Shown here: piece by piece, positions 35,028-44,245 of the stretch
Position numbering within the stretch: the stretch's first letter is position 1
How the letters are laid out: every line of letters starts with the position of its first letter
Origin: Acerihabitans sp015654925
Lineage (GTDB): Bacteria > Pseudomonadota > Gammaproteobacteria > Enterobacterales > Enterobacteriaceae
Assembly: GCF_047324175.1 (NCBI RefSeq)
Contig: NZ_CP178732.1
Location: 4,650,001 to 4,714,000 of the forward strand
Direction: 5' to 3'
DNA length: 64,000 nucleotides
Made by a program: the position numbers and the translations under genes
The notes under the pieces: generated by a model
Seen by the model: the letters and a program-made list of their open reading frames with translations, nothing else
Databases searched by the model: none
What the model was told of the DNA's origin: nothing

Positions 35028-36032
35028 TCAGGCCCGGCTAAGCGAACCGCGGCGAAACAGGCTACGCCTGATACGTGTCAGCCCCGGTTTCGGCCTGTGG
35101 GGCTCGTCCAGGCTTGCCAGCACCAGTTCCAATACCCGCTCTGCCACTTCACGGTGGCGCTGTGCCACCGCCAGCACCGGACACTCCAAAAAATCCAGCA
35201 GTTCATTATCGCCGAAAGTGGCGATCGCCAAATCCGCCGGCAGGCGGCCGCTGCGTTTGAGCGTCACGTCCATCACGCCTTGCAGTAGCGAGAACGATGT
35301 GGTGAAAATGGCCTGCGGCATCGGGTGGCTTTCCAGATACTGGCTGAACAGCGCCGCCGACGAGGAGCGTTCATAGCTATTGGCATAGAGGAAATCCGGC
35401 TGGCGCGGATCGTCGCCCCAACCTTGCCGGAAGCCTTGCTCGCGCAGGAAACTGACCGACAGTTCGGGCAATGCGCCAAGATACAGGACCGATTTGCCGG
35501 TAAAATGGCGCAGTTCGCGCGACAGCATTTCCGCATCATCCTGATCCGCGCCCACCACGCTGATAAAATGGTCGGGGTCGAGGGCGCGGTCCAGCGCGAT
35601 AATGGGAAAGGGATCGGTGGCCCAGCGCTGGTAAAAAGGGTGCTCGGGCGGGAGCGCGGTGGAAACAATGATCGCATCGACCTGCCGTTGCAGCAGATGC
35701 TCGATGCAGCGCATCTCATTGTCCGGCTGATCCTCGGAACAGGCGATCAACAGTTGATAACCGCGCTGGCGGGCCTGGCGCTCCAAATAGTTGGCGATCC
35801 GGGTATAGCTGGTATTTTCCAGATCCGGTATTACCAGGCCAATGGATCGGGTTCTCCCTGCCCTAAGCCCGGCGGCCACCGCGTTAGGATGGTAGTTATG
35901 CTCCCGGACCACCGCCATCACTTTTTCCACGGTTTTATCGCTTACGCGGTATTGTTTCGCCTTACCATTGATCACATAACTGGCGGTAGTGCGCGAAACG
36001 CCGGCCAGGCGCGCGATTTCATCCAGTTTCAC
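35028..36032 (-). CDS. cra: Catabolite repressor/activator Cra (FruR)
   Basis: LacI-family regulator of carbon flow that responds to fructose 1-phosphate or fructose 1,6-bisphosphate. It has 334 residues, as in E. coli. The N-terminal HTH is MKLDEIARLAGVSRTTASYV with hinge-helix region YHPNAVAAGLRAGRTRSIG. A periplasmic-binding-like sugar domain follows (LVIPDLENTSY, GADQDDAEMLSREL, IATFGDNELLDFL). It lies between ilvH and mraZ in E. coli order, apart from the inserted alaE. Confidence 0.97.
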   Translation of the reverse strand: MKLDEIARLAGVSRTTASYVINGKAKQYRVSDKTVEKVMAVVREHNYHPNAVAAGLRAGRTRSIGLVIPDLENTSYTRIANYLERQARQRGYQLLIACSEDQPDNEMRCIEHLLQRQVDAIIVSTALPPEHPFYQRWATDPFPIIALDRALDPDHFISVVGADQDDAEMLSRELRHFTGKSVLYLGALPELSVSFLREQGFRQGWGDDPRQPDFLYANSYERSSSAALFSQYLESHPMPQAIFTTSFSLLQGVMDVTLKRSGRLPADLAIATFGDNELLDFLECPVLAVAQRHREVAERVLELVLASLDEPHRPKPGLTRIRRSLFRRGSLSRA

Positions 36033-36217
36033 ATAGACTCCTTGGCGCTGAAAGATTTAACAATTGCCCGAGATATCCATAGTCTCATCGGGGTATCTCG
36101 CTATGCTACAACTATCAGCACAAAACGCTAAGAAGTAAATACCGGGGAGGATTTTGCTGAAACGTTACAATTACCGGAGTTGAGGGAAATTGCGGCATGA
36201 AATCGGGGTAAACCACG

Positions 36218-36243
36218 AAAACGCGGCGCTGAAGCGCCGCGGT
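36218..36243 (-). terminator. Intrinsic terminator of ilvIH
   Basis: CGCGGCGCT (36222-36230) and AGCGCCGCG (36233-36241) form a 9-bp G/C stem. Read on the minus strand it is followed by TTTT (36218-36221), about 60 bp after the ilvH stop. This fits the end of the ilvIH transcript. Confidence 0.75.
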
Positions 36244-36299
36244 TGGAGAACATGGCTGAACCCAGCTGACCCGCACGCCGCCGCGGGCCAGGCAGACCG

Positions 36300-36797
36300 T
36301 CAGCGCATGACTTTATCGCCCCGGGCCAGGCCGACGATACCGGAGCGGGCCACTTCGACGATATCCCCCACTTCCCGGATAGTCGCCAAAAAGGCGTCCA
36401 GCTTATCGCTGGCGCCCGCCAACTGGACGGTATACAGCGAAGGGCTGACGTCGACGATCTGCCCGCGAAAAATATCCGCGCAGCGTTTCACTTCTTCGCG
36501 CGCGGAGCCGCTGGCCTGTACTTTAACCAGCATGATTTCCCGTTCCACGTGCGAGCCCTGGCCCTGGCCAAGTTCGCTGACGCGCAGCACATCCACCAGT
36601 TTATGCAGTTGTTTCTCAATCTGCTCCAGCACCTTGGCGTCGCCCATGGTCTGGATGGTCATGCGCGAGAGGGTGGGATCGTCGGTGGGCGCCACGGTAA
36701 GGCTTTCGATATTATAGCCGCGTTGCGCAAACAGGCCGATAACCCGCGATAACGCGCCCGATTCGTTTTCCAACAACACTGATAAAATCCGGCGCAT
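36300..36797 (-). CDS. ilvH: Acetolactate synthase III small subunit IlvH
   Basis: Regulatory subunit of acetohydroxyacid synthase III that gives valine feedback inhibition. It has 165 codons including stop (164 residues), against 163 in E. coli. The N-terminal ACT domain is MRRILSVLLENESGALSRVI then GLFAQRGYNIESLTV, and the C-terminal ACT-like domain includes LVKVQASGSAREEV. The start is ATG at 36797, 2 bp after ilvI. An upstream in-frame reading lies inside ilvI. Confidence 0.96.
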   Translation of the reverse strand: MRRILSVLLENESGALSRVIGLFAQRGYNIESLTVAPTDDPTLSRMTIQTMGDAKVLEQIEKQLHKLVDVLRVSELGQGQGSHVEREIMLVKVQASGSAREEVKRCADIFRGQIVDVSPSLYTVQLAGASDKLDAFLATIREVGDIVEVARSGIVGLARGDKVMR

Positions 36798-36799
36798 GA

Positions 36800-38518
36800 T
36801 CAGGTCCTCTCCGTTTTGCTTAACCACATTTCGTCCATGCCGCCACCGCGGATTTGCATGGGGTAGACATGTTCCGTGCCATCAACCATCACATCCACGA
36901 ACACCAGCCGGTTCTTCTGCGCCAGCGCCTGGGACAGCTTGCTTTCCAGTTCGTCCGGGGTCTGTATGGAAATGCCCACGTGGCCGTAGGCCTCCGCCAG
37001 TTTGACGAAGTCAGGCAGCGATTCCATATAGGATTGGGAATGTCGGCCGGAATAAATCATATCCTGCCACTGCTTCACCATGCCCAGATAGCGGTTGTTC
37101 AGGCTGACCACCACCACCGGCAAGCCGTATTGCAGCGCGGTGGAAAGCTCCTGGATATTCATCTGGATGCTGCCGTCGCCGGTAATGCAGATCACCGTCT
37201 CGTCCGGCAGCGCCAGTTTCACACCCAGCGCGGCCGGCAGGCCGAAGCCCATGGTGCCCAACCCGCCTGAATTGATCCAATGGCGGGGTTCATCGAACGG
37301 ATAATAGAGCGCGGCGAACATCTGATGCTGCCCCACGTCCGAAGTGACATAGGCCTTGCCGTCGGTAAGGCGGTACAGCGTCTCGATCACTTCCTGCGGT
37401 TTTATTTTGCCGCTGGCATGGTCATAGGCCAGGCAATGGCGGGCGCGCCATTGCTCGATATTCTGCCACCAGTCGCGCAGCGCATCGAAGGGCTGTTGGG
37501 TATCGCCCTGCTCAAGCTGCTCCAGCAGTTGGAACAGCACCTGGCGCGCGTCGCCGACGATGGGCACATCCGCCGTCACGGTTTTGGAGATCGACGCGGG
37601 GTCGATGTCGATATGCAATACCGTGGCGCCAGGGCAATACTTCAGCAAATTGTTGGTGGTGCGATCGTCAAAGCGCACTCCCACGGCAAAAATCACATCG
37701 GCCCCATGCATGGCCATATTCGCTTCATAGGTGCCGTGCATGCCCAACATGCCGAGACTCTGGCGATGCGAACCGGGGAAACTGCCCAGGCCCATTAACG
37801 AACTGACCACCGGCAGATTGAGTTTTTCAGCCAGTTGGCGCAATTCGCGATGGCAACCGGCGGTTATGGCCCCGCCGCCGACATACAGCACCGGGCGCTC
37901 GGCGGCCAGCAGGGTTTGCAATGCGCGCCGGATCTGCCCTTTATGGCCTTGTACCGTGGGATTGTAGGAGCGCAGGGATACCGAATCCGGGTACATATAG
38001 GGAAATTTATTGGCCGGGTTGACGATATCTTTCGGCACATCGATCACCACCGGACCGGGGCGGCCGGTGGAGGCTAAATAAAACGCTTTTTTCAGTATCC
38101 CCGGGATATCTTCGGTCTTTTTCACCAAAAAGCTGTGTTTTACCACCGGGCGGGAAATCCCCACCATATCGCACTCCTGAAAGGCATCGAAACCAATCAG
38201 CGAGCTGGCTACCTGGCCCGAGATCACCACCAGCGGGATGGAATCCATATAGGCGGTGGCGATGCCGGTTACCGCATTGGTCGCGCCGGGGCCGGAAGTG
38301 ACCAGCACCACGCCCACTTTGCCGGTGGCGCGCGCATAGCCGTCGGCCATATGCACCGCGCCCTGCTCATGGCGCACCAAAATATGCTCGATGCCGCCCA
38401 CCGTATGCAGCGCATCATAAATATCCAATACGGCCCCACCGGGATAACCGAATATATGCTTCACGCCCTGATCGATTAACGACCGGACTACCATCTCGGC
38501 TCCTGACAACATCTCCAT
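36800..38518 (-). CDS. ilvI: Acetolactate synthase III large subunit IlvI
   Basis: ThDP- and FAD-dependent catalytic subunit that makes acetolactate or acetohydroxybutyrate in valine/isoleucine synthesis. It has 572 residues against 574. The start MEMLSGAEMVVRSLIDQGVK (ATG at 38518) matches E. coli; the 49 extra upstream codons in frame have no similarity. Motifs include FGYPGGAVLDIYDAL, RHEQGAVHMADGYARA with the ThDP-activating Glu, SGPGATNAVTG and the ThDP motif TGDGSIQMNIQELSTA ending in NN. It is upstream of ilvH. Confidence 0.97.
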   Translation of the reverse strand: MEMLSGAEMVVRSLIDQGVKHIFGYPGGAVLDIYDALHTVGGIEHILVRHEQGAVHMADGYARATGKVGVVLVTSGPGATNAVTGIATAYMDSIPLVVISGQVASSLIGFDAFQECDMVGISRPVVKHSFLVKKTEDIPGILKKAFYLASTGRPGPVVIDVPKDIVNPANKFPYMYPDSVSLRSYNPTVQGHKGQIRRALQTLLAAERPVLYVGGGAITAGCHRELRQLAEKLNLPVVSSLMGLGSFPGSHRQSLGMLGMHGTYEANMAMHGADVIFAVGVRFDDRTTNNLLKYCPGATVLHIDIDPASISKTVTADVPIVGDARQVLFQLLEQLEQGDTQQPFDALRDWWQNIEQWRARHCLAYDHASGKIKPQEVIETLYRLTDGKAYVTSDVGQHQMFAALYYPFDEPRHWINSGGLGTMGFGLPAALGVKLALPDETVICITGDGSIQMNIQELSTALQYGLPVVVVSLNNRYLGMVKQWQDMIYSGRHSQSYMESLPDFVKLAEAYGHVGISIQTPDELESKLSQALAQKNRLVFVDVMVDGTEHVYPMQIRGGGMDEMWLSKTERT

Positions 38519-38855
38519 GGGTTTGCCTCCAGGCTTACATAGGTTCTCCGGCAGCGGAACCGCGGCTGCCGTTTGACGATATAGGGAAGAGAAAAACTGC
38601 CCTGCATTATTTTTTGTTATTAATTTATGACCGGTAACGATAACGCCAGATGATGGGGCAGGCAAATAGCAAAAATAAGCACGCCCGACGCGGCGATAAT
38701 TTTTACACTGGCAAACCCCGGATAATCGCTATAAAAGACTGCTTTGCACACCACCCCGCCACGGGTTAACTGCTTTGGCGGCTAATTACAGCACGTTAAC
38801 ATTACTGCCGTAAAATAGATAAATCCACGGGGCAATAAGCATTTTATATGAAATG
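38519..38855. other. ilvI-leu intergenic region lacking leuO
   Basis: In E. coli the LysR-type gene leuO lies between leuL and ilvI. Here the whole ilvI-leuL spacing is only about 400 bp, with no regulator-sized reading frame on either strand and no recognisable leuO fragment. The A/T-rich stretches near 38600-38710 may hold the ilvIH promoter and Lrp sites, but I could not identify individual sites. Confidence 0.6.
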
Positions 38856-38884
38856 TTGACATGTCCGCATGAATCCTGTACCTA
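38856..38884 (+). promoter_or_regulatory. leu operon promoter
   Basis: A perfect -35 TTGACA (38856-38861) is followed after 17 bp by TACCTA (38879-38884), placed about 43 bp upstream of the leuL start. This is the likely start of the leader transcript. Confidence 0.7.
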
Positions 38885-38926
38885 TAAATACATTCACTAA
38901 TTCATGATCCGGGACGCCACGTTATT

Positions 38927-39010
38927 ATGTTCATTTCTACCCGTCTACTAGGCCTACTACTACTCGCACCTTCGCTGCGCGGTATGCTGGTACACGGGGT
39001 TCAGAACTGA
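38927..39010 (+). CDS. leuL: leu operon leader peptide LeuL
   Basis: 27-residue leader peptide (MFISTRLLGLLLLAPSLRGM then LVHGVQN) whose translation controls attenuation of leuABCD. It contains a run of leucine codons, CTA CTA GGC CTA CTA CTA CTC; CTA is a rare codon in enterics, which makes stalling sensitive to charged leucyl-tRNA. The peptide resembles E. coli LeuL (LLLL followed by SLRG). It is too short for normal ORF calling. It is followed by the attenuator hairpin. Confidence 0.93.
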   Translation: MFISTRLLGLLLLAPSLRGMLVHGVQN

Positions 39011-39030
39011 CTCGGACGTCCCAGATAAAA

Positions 39031-39057
39031 AAACCCGCGCACTGCGCGGGTTTTTTT
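39031..39057 (+). terminator. leu attenuator terminator
   Basis: CCCGCGC and GCGCGGG (39034-39050) form a 7-bp G/C stem with an ACT loop, extended by A/T pairs, and followed by seven Ts. It lies between leuL and leuA and is the leader terminator of the attenuation mechanism. Confidence 0.93.
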
Positions 39058-39100
39058 ATGCCCGCAATGCGCGCCAGATAATAGGAATAGGATTTTAACC

Positions 39101-40678
39101 ATGAGCCAACAAGTTATCATTTTTGACACAACTCTCCGCGATGGCGAACAGGCTTTGCAAGCCAGTCTGAGCGTGAAAGAGAAATTGCAAATTGCCCTGG
39201 CTCTGGAAAGAATGGGCATCGATGTGATGGAAGTGGGTTTCCCGGTGTCTTCCCCCGGCGATTTTGAATCGGTGCAGACCATCGCCCGCCAGATTAAAAA
39301 CAGCCGGGTCTGCGGCCTGGCGCGCTGTGTGGAAAAAGATATCGACGTGGCCGCCGAAGCCCTGCGGGTGGCCGAAGCGTTTCGCATCCACGTATTCCTG
39401 GCCACCTCTACCCTGCATATCGAATCCAAGCTCAAACGCAGTTTTGATCAGGTCATGGAAATGGCGGTGCAGTCGGTAAAACGCGCGCGCAATTATACCG
39501 ACGACGTGGAGTTCTCCTGTGAAGACGCCGGCCGGACCCCTATCGATAACCTGTGCCGCATCGTGGAGGCGGCGATTAACGCCGGCGCCAGCACCATTAA
39601 TATCCCTGACACCGTCGGCTATACCACCCCCTTGCAGTTCAGCGGCATCATTACGTCGCTGTACGAGCGCGTACCCAATATCGATAAAGCCGTTATCTCG
39701 GTGCACTGCCACGACGATTTGGGCATGGCGGTCGGCAACTCCATCGCCGCGGTCCAGGCGGGCGCCCGGCAGGTGGAAGGCACGCTGAACGGTATCGGCG
39801 AACGCGCCGGCAACACCGCGCTGGAAGAAGTGATCATGGCGATTAAGGTACGCGCCGACATCATGGGCGTGCATACCAATATCAATCATCAGGAAATCTA
39901 CCGCACCAGCCAGATCGTCAGCCAATTGTGCAACATGCCCATTCCGGCCAACAAAGCCATCGTCGGTTCCAATGCCTTTGCCCACTCTTCCGGCATCCAT
40001 CAGGACGGCGTGCTGAAAAACCGCCAGAATTACGAAATCATGACCCCGGAAACCATCGGCCTGAAAGAAGTGCAGTTGAACCTGACGTCCCGGTCCGGAC
40101 GCGCGGCGGTGAAGCATCGCATGCAGGAAATGGGCTATCAGGAGCAGGATTACAACCTGGACGAACTCTACGCGGCCTTCGTTAAGCTGGCGGATAAAAA
40201 AGGCCAGGTGTTTGATTACGATCTGGAAGCGCTGGCGTTTATCAGCAAACAGCAGGAAGAGTCCGAACATTTCCGCCTGGATTTTTTCAGCGTCCAGTCG
40301 GGTTCCGGCGATATGGCCACCGCATCGGTGAAATTGGCCTGCGGCGGGGAAATCAAATCCGAAGCCGCCACCGGCAACGGCCCGGTGGATGCGGTCTACC
40401 AGGCCCTGAATCGCATTACCGACTACCCCATCACCCTGCAAAAATATCAATTAACCGCGAAAGGCCAGGGGCGCGACGCCTTGGGCCAGGTGGATATCGT
40501 GGTGGAATATCACGGCCGCCGCTTCCACGGCGTCGGTTTGGACACCGATATCATCGAATCTTCCGCCAAGGCGATGGTGCATGTCATGAACAATATCTGG
40601 CGGGCGCAGCAAGTTGAAATTGAATTGCAACGCCTGCAGGGACAAAACAATAAACGGGATTATCAGGAAACGGTGTGA
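39101..40678 (+). CDS. leuA: 2-isopropylmalate synthase LeuA
   Basis: Condenses acetyl-CoA with 2-ketoisovalerate, the first committed step of leucine synthesis; leucine feedback-inhibited. It has 525 residues against 523. The HMGL-like TIM barrel begins FDTTLRDGEQALQASLS and has VHCHDDLGMAVGNSIAAVQA and GSNAFAHSSGIHQDGVLKN. The LeuA allosteric domain is the last ~130 residues. A long minus-strand reading across this gene is a shadow. Confidence 0.97.
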   Translation: MSQQVIIFDTTLRDGEQALQASLSVKEKLQIALALERMGIDVMEVGFPVSSPGDFESVQTIARQIKNSRVCGLARCVEKDIDVAAEALRVAEAFRIHVFLATSTLHIESKLKRSFDQVMEMAVQSVKRARNYTDDVEFSCEDAGRTPIDNLCRIVEAAINAGASTINIPDTVGYTTPLQFSGIITSLYERVPNIDKAVISVHCHDDLGMAVGNSIAAVQAGARQVEGTLNGIGERAGNTALEEVIMAIKVRADIMGVHTNINHQEIYRTSQIVSQLCNMPIPANKAIVGSNAFAHSSGIHQDGVLKNRQNYEIMTPETIGLKEVQLNLTSRSGRAAVKHRMQEMGYQEQDYNLDELYAAFVKLADKKGQVFDYDLEALAFISKQQEESEHFRLDFFSVQSGSGDMATASVKLACGGEIKSEAATGNGPVDAVYQALNRITDYPITLQKYQLTAKGQGRDALGQVDIVVEYHGRRFHGVGLDTDIIESSAKAMVHVMNNIWRAQQVEIELQRLQGQNNKRDYQETV

Positions 40679-40680
40679 AC

Positions 40681-41772
40681 ATGAGCAAGACATATCATAT
40701 AGCGGTACTGCCGGGCGACGGCATCGGCCCCGAAGTCATGGCGCAAGCCTATAAAATATTAGCCGCCGTGCGCGAACGTTTTTCACAGCGCATCAGCACC
40801 AGCGAATACGATGTCGGCGGCGCGGCCATCGACAAGCATGGCCATCCGCTGCCCGCGGCCACCGTCGCCGGCTGCGAGCAGGCCGATGCCATTTTATTCG
40901 GCTCGGTGGGCGGCCCGAAATGGGAACATTTGCCGCCGGCGGAACAGCCTGAACGCGGCGCCTTATTGCCGCTGCGCAAACATTTCAAACTGTTTAGCAA
41001 CCTGCGTCCCGCGCGGCTCTATCCCGGCCTGGAGGATTTTTGTCCCCTGCGCGCCGATATCGCCGCGCGCGGTTTTGATATTTTGTGCGTACGCGAATTA
41101 ACCGGCGGCATTTATTTCGGCCAGCCCAAGGGACGCGAAGGCAGCGGCATGCATGAGCGCGCGTTCGACACCGAGGTGTATCACCGTTTCGAAATCGAGC
41201 GTATCGCCCGCATCGCCTTTGAATCCGCCCGCAAACGCCGCGGCGCCGTCACCTCCATTGATAAAGCCAACGTGCTGCAAAGTTCGATCCTGTGGCGCGA
41301 AATCGTCAATGAAATCGCCCAGGATTACCCGGATGTGGCGCTGTCGCACTTATATATCGACAACGCCACCATGCAGTTAATCAAAGACCCGGCGCAGTTC
41401 GATGTGCTGCTGTGTTCTAATTTGTTCGGGGATATCCTGTCCGACGAATGCGCCATGATTACCGGCTCCATGGGCATGCTGCCTTCCGCCAGCCTGAACG
41501 AACAGGGTTTTGGCCTGTATGAACCCGCGGGCGGCTCCGCGCCGGATATCGCCGGCAAAAACCTGGCCAACCCGGTGGCCCAGATCCTGTCCACCGCCCT
41601 GTTGCTGCGCTACAGCCTGAGATTGGACGCCGCCGCCGCCGCCGTGGAGCAGGCGGTGAACCATGCGCTGGAAGCCGGCTACCGTACCGCCGATTTGGCG
41701 GGCGACGGTAAGGCGATTGGTACCGATGAAATGGGTACCATCATCGCCGGTTATATTACTCAAGGGGCATAA
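40681..41772 (+). CDS. leuB: 3-isopropylmalate dehydrogenase LeuB
   Basis: NAD-dependent oxidative decarboxylation of 3-isopropylmalate. It has 363 residues, as in E. coli, from ATG at 40681 (MSKTYHIAVLPGDGIGPEVM). A GTG two codons upstream overlaps the leuA stop. Conserved segments include GSVGGPKWEH, RPARLYPGL, VRELTGGIYFG, DKANVLQSSILWRE and GSMGMLPSASLNEQGFGLYE. It is 2 bp after leuA. Confidence 0.97.
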   Translation: MSKTYHIAVLPGDGIGPEVMAQAYKILAAVRERFSQRISTSEYDVGGAAIDKHGHPLPAATVAGCEQADAILFGSVGGPKWEHLPPAEQPERGALLPLRKHFKLFSNLRPARLYPGLEDFCPLRADIAARGFDILCVRELTGGIYFGQPKGREGSGMHERAFDTEVYHRFEIERIARIAFESARKRRGAVTSIDKANVLQSSILWREIVNEIAQDYPDVALSHLYIDNATMQLIKDPAQFDVLLCSNLFGDILSDECAMITGSMGMLPSASLNEQGFGLYEPAGGSAPDIAGKNLANPVAQILSTALLLRYSLRLDAAAAAVEQAVNHALEAGYRTADLAGDGKAIGTDEMGTIIAGYITQGA

Positions 41773-41777
41773 ATAGT

Positions 41778-43178
41778 ATGGGCAAGTCGTTATATCAAAA
41801 ATTATATGATGCGCACGTTGTCGTAGAGGCAACCGATGAAACGCCGCTGTTATACATTGATCGACACCTGGTGCATGAAGTCACCTCTCCCCAGGCATTT
41901 GACGGCCTGCGCGCCATGGGGCGGCCGGTGCGCCAGCCATCGAAAACCTTCGCCACCATGGATCATAATGTCTCCACCCAAACCCGGGACATTAACGCCA
42001 GCGGAGAAATGGCGCGCATCCAGATGCAGGAGCTGATCAAAAACTGCGCGGAGTTCGGCATCCAGCTGTATGACCTGAACCATCCTTATCAGGGCATCGT
42101 CCACGTGATTGGTCCCGAGCAGGGCATGACCCTGCCGGGCATGACCATCGTTTGCGGCGACTCGCATACCGCCACGCACGGCGCTTTCGGCGCGCTGGCT
42201 TTTGGCATCGGCACCTCGGAAGTGGAGCATGTGCTGGCCACCCAGACCCTGAAACAGGGCCGGGCCAAAACCATGAAAGTGGAAGTCACCGGCAACGCCG
42301 CCGCCGGCATTACCGCCAAAGATATCGTGCTGGCGGTGATCGGTAAAATCGGCTCCGCCGGCGGCACCGGCCATGTGGTGGAGTTTTGCGGCGCGGCGGT
42401 AACGTCCCTGAGCATGGAAGGCCGCATGACCTTATGCAACATGGCGATCGAGATGGGCGCCAAAGCCGGTCTGGTAGCCCCTGACGACACGACTTATGCC
42501 TATTTGCAGGGCCGCCAGTTCGCGCCCAAAAGCGATAACTGGCTGGAAGCCATCGCCTATTGGAACACCCTGAAATCCGACGACGACGCCGTATTCGACA
42601 AGGTGGTTACCCTGCCTGCCGAAGATATCGCGCCGCAGGTGACCTGGGGCACCAACCCCGGCCAGGTCATCGCCATTAACCAGATAATTCCCTCCCCCGA
42701 CTCCTTCAGCGATCCGGCGGAGCGCACATCGGCGGCCAAGGCGCTGGCCTATATGGATTTGCAGCCGGGCATCCGCCTGACCGATGTCGCCATCGATAAA
42801 GTCTTCATCGGCTCTTGCACCAATTCCCGTATTGAAGATCTGCGCGCGGCGGCGGCGATCGCCAAAGGCCGGCGGGTCGCCACCGGCGTACAGGCCATCG
42901 TGGTGCCGGGTTCCGGCCCGGTTAAAGCCCAGGCGGAGGCGGAAGGCCTGGACAAGATCTTTTTGGAAGCCGGTTTTGAATGGCGCTTACCTGGCTGTTC
43001 CATGTGCCTGGCGATGAATAACGACCGCCTGAATCCCGGCGAACGTTGCGCCTCCACCAGCAATCGTAACTTTGAAGGCCGACAGGGCCGCGGCGGCCGG
43101 ACGCATCTGGTCAGCCCGGCCATGGCGGCGGCGGCGGCGGTAACCGGTCGTTTTGCCGATATTCGCGACTTGAATTAA
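41778..43178 (+). CDS. leuC: Isopropylmalate isomerase large subunit LeuC
   Basis: Aconitase-type 4Fe-4S subunit that isomerises 2- to 3-isopropylmalate with LeuD. It has 466 residues, the E. coli length. Cluster-ligand cysteines are in FIGSCTNSRIEDLRA and LPGCSMCLAMN. Other aconitase signatures are TMDHNVST, VCGDSHTATHGAFGALAFGI and the C-terminal TSNRNFEGRQGRGGRTHLVS. It is 5 bp after leuB. Confidence 0.97.
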   Translation: MGKSLYQKLYDAHVVVEATDETPLLYIDRHLVHEVTSPQAFDGLRAMGRPVRQPSKTFATMDHNVSTQTRDINASGEMARIQMQELIKNCAEFGIQLYDLNHPYQGIVHVIGPEQGMTLPGMTIVCGDSHTATHGAFGALAFGIGTSEVEHVLATQTLKQGRAKTMKVEVTGNAAAGITAKDIVLAVIGKIGSAGGTGHVVEFCGAAVTSLSMEGRMTLCNMAIEMGAKAGLVAPDDTTYAYLQGRQFAPKSDNWLEAIAYWNTLKSDDDAVFDKVVTLPAEDIAPQVTWGTNPGQVIAINQIIPSPDSFSDPAERTSAAKALAYMDLQPGIRLTDVAIDKVFIGSCTNSRIEDLRAAAAIAKGRRVATGVQAIVVPGSGPVKAQAEAEGLDKIFLEAGFEWRLPGCSMCLAMNNDRLNPGERCASTSNRNFEGRQGRGGRTHLVSPAMAAAAAVTGRFADIRDLN

Positions 43179-43190
43179 GGGAAAAGCATC

Positions 43191-43793
43191 ATGGCAAAAT
43201 TTACGCAACATACCGGGCTGGTGGCGCCGTTGGACGCCGCGAATGTGGATACCGACGCCATCATCCCCAAGCAGTTCCTGCAAAAAGTCACCCGGACCGG
43301 TTTCGGCCAGCACTTATTTAACGATTGGCGTTTTCTCGACAATGCCGGCCAGCGGCCCAACCCCGATTTTGTGCTGAACCAGCCGCGCTACCGCGGCGCC
43401 AGCATTTTACTGGCGCGGGAAAACTTCGGCTGCGGGTCGTCGCGCGAACATGCGCCCTGGGCGCTGGCCGATTACGGTTTCCAGGTCGTCATCGCCCCCA
43501 GCTTCGCCGATATTTTTTATGGCAATAGCTTTAACAGCCAATTGCTGCCCATTGCCCTGCCGGCGGCGCAGGTGGATGAACTGTTCGCGCTGGTGGCCGC
43601 CCATGAAGGCGCGACGTTCACGGTCGACTTGGAACGCCAGCAGGTGATCGCCGGCGATAAGACCTATCCGTTCGAGATCGATGCCTTTCGCAAGCACTGC
43701 ATGGTTAACGGCCTGGATAGCATAGGCCTGACGTTGCAGCACGATCGTGCGATTGCGGATTATGAAGCGAGCCAGCCGGCGTTTTTGCATTAA
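43191..43793 (+). CDS. leuD: Isopropylmalate isomerase small subunit LeuD
   Basis: Swivel-domain partner of LeuC. It has 200 residues against 201. Conserved segments are ANVDTDAIIPKQFL, ILLARENFGCGSSREHAPWAL and FADIFYGNSFNSQLLPI. It is the last gene of leuABCD and is followed by a strong terminator. Confidence 0.97.
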   Translation: MAKFTQHTGLVAPLDAANVDTDAIIPKQFLQKVTRTGFGQHLFNDWRFLDNAGQRPNPDFVLNQPRYRGASILLARENFGCGSSREHAPWALADYGFQVVIAPSFADIFYGNSFNSQLLPIALPAAQVDELFALVAAHEGATFTVDLERQQVIAGDKTYPFEIDAFRKHCMVNGLDSIGLTLQHDRAIADYEASQPAFLH

Positions 43794-43843
43794 GCGAACG
43801 GGGCGGTTCCCAAAAGCGGGGGCGCTCCGGGTAATTAATAAAG

Positions 43844-43867
43844 GCACGGTGCAAACCGTGCTTTTTT
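43844..43867 (+). terminator. Intrinsic terminator of leuABCD
   Basis: GCACGGT (43844-43850) and ACCGTGC (43855-43861) form a perfect 7-bp stem with a GCAA tetraloop, followed by six Ts. It lies 50 bp after the leuD stop. Confidence 0.93.
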
Positions 43868-43904
43868 ATGATTGATCCGGGGTGGGGGTTGCGGCTATCG
43901 CCAT

Positions 43905-44245
43905 AAAAAAAGCCGGGGAGCCAGGCCCTCCGGCAGGTGAATAGCACCATTACTCAGAATTTACGTTTATCACAGCAGCGACATCCTTATCGTTGCTTCA
44001 TACCATGGACGCCAAACGCCGTATCAGCCGCGCTACGTCCAGTGCTGGTATTCTTCATCGGACAAGGCGGCAATCTGCCACTGGGTGACCTGCAATAACA
44101 GGGCCATCCGCCGCGCGTTCACGGCCTGCCCGCGGCTGGTGCCGCTCCCATTGCCGATAGCGGCCAGGTAGCGCTGGTAAAATTGACGCAAAACGGCGGT
44201 TTTCATCGTTCTCCCTCCAGCCTGCCCTTTCGATAAAACCAGTAT
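43905..44245 (-). ncRNA. sgrS: Glucose-phosphate stress small RNA SgrS
   Basis: Hfq-dependent RNA, about 340 nt, divergent from sgrR and containing the sgrT reading frame, as in E. coli. The 3' part on the minus strand has CTGAGTAATGGTG (43945-43957). This closely matches the E. coli ptsG-pairing core CTGAGTATTGGTG, and a small GGTG/CACC hairpin follows it. A terminator stem GCCGG/CCGGC ends in seven Ts (43905-43911). A TATAAT -10 is at 44252-44257, so the 5' end is estimated near 44245; the -35 is poor, as expected for an SgrR-activated promoter. In the family SgrS represses ptsG translation during sugar-phosphate stress. Confidence 0.87.
44033..44206 (-). CDS. sgrT: Glucose uptake inhibitor SgrT, extended form
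   Basis: 57-residue peptide encoded within SgrS; in E. coli SgrT (43 residues) inhibits the glucose transporter PtsG. The N-terminus MKTAVLRQFYQRYLAA carries the RQFYQxY core of SgrT. The middle (GNGSGTSRGQAVNARR) and the C-terminal MALLLQVTQW then differ from and extend the E. coli peptide. A strong GGAGGGAG lies just upstream of the ATG at 44206. Identification rests on the short core plus the location. Confidence 0.82.
   Translation of the reverse strand: MKTAVLRQFYQRYLAAIGNGSGTSRGQAVNARRMALLLQVTQWQIAALSDEEYQHWT

Noticed and set aside
39095..40450. 451-codon open frame on the minus strand opposite leuA
   Set aside because: leuA on the plus strand aligns over its full length with the known protein and has correct signals. 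The antisense frame has no recognisable similarity and arises from GC-rich codon use.
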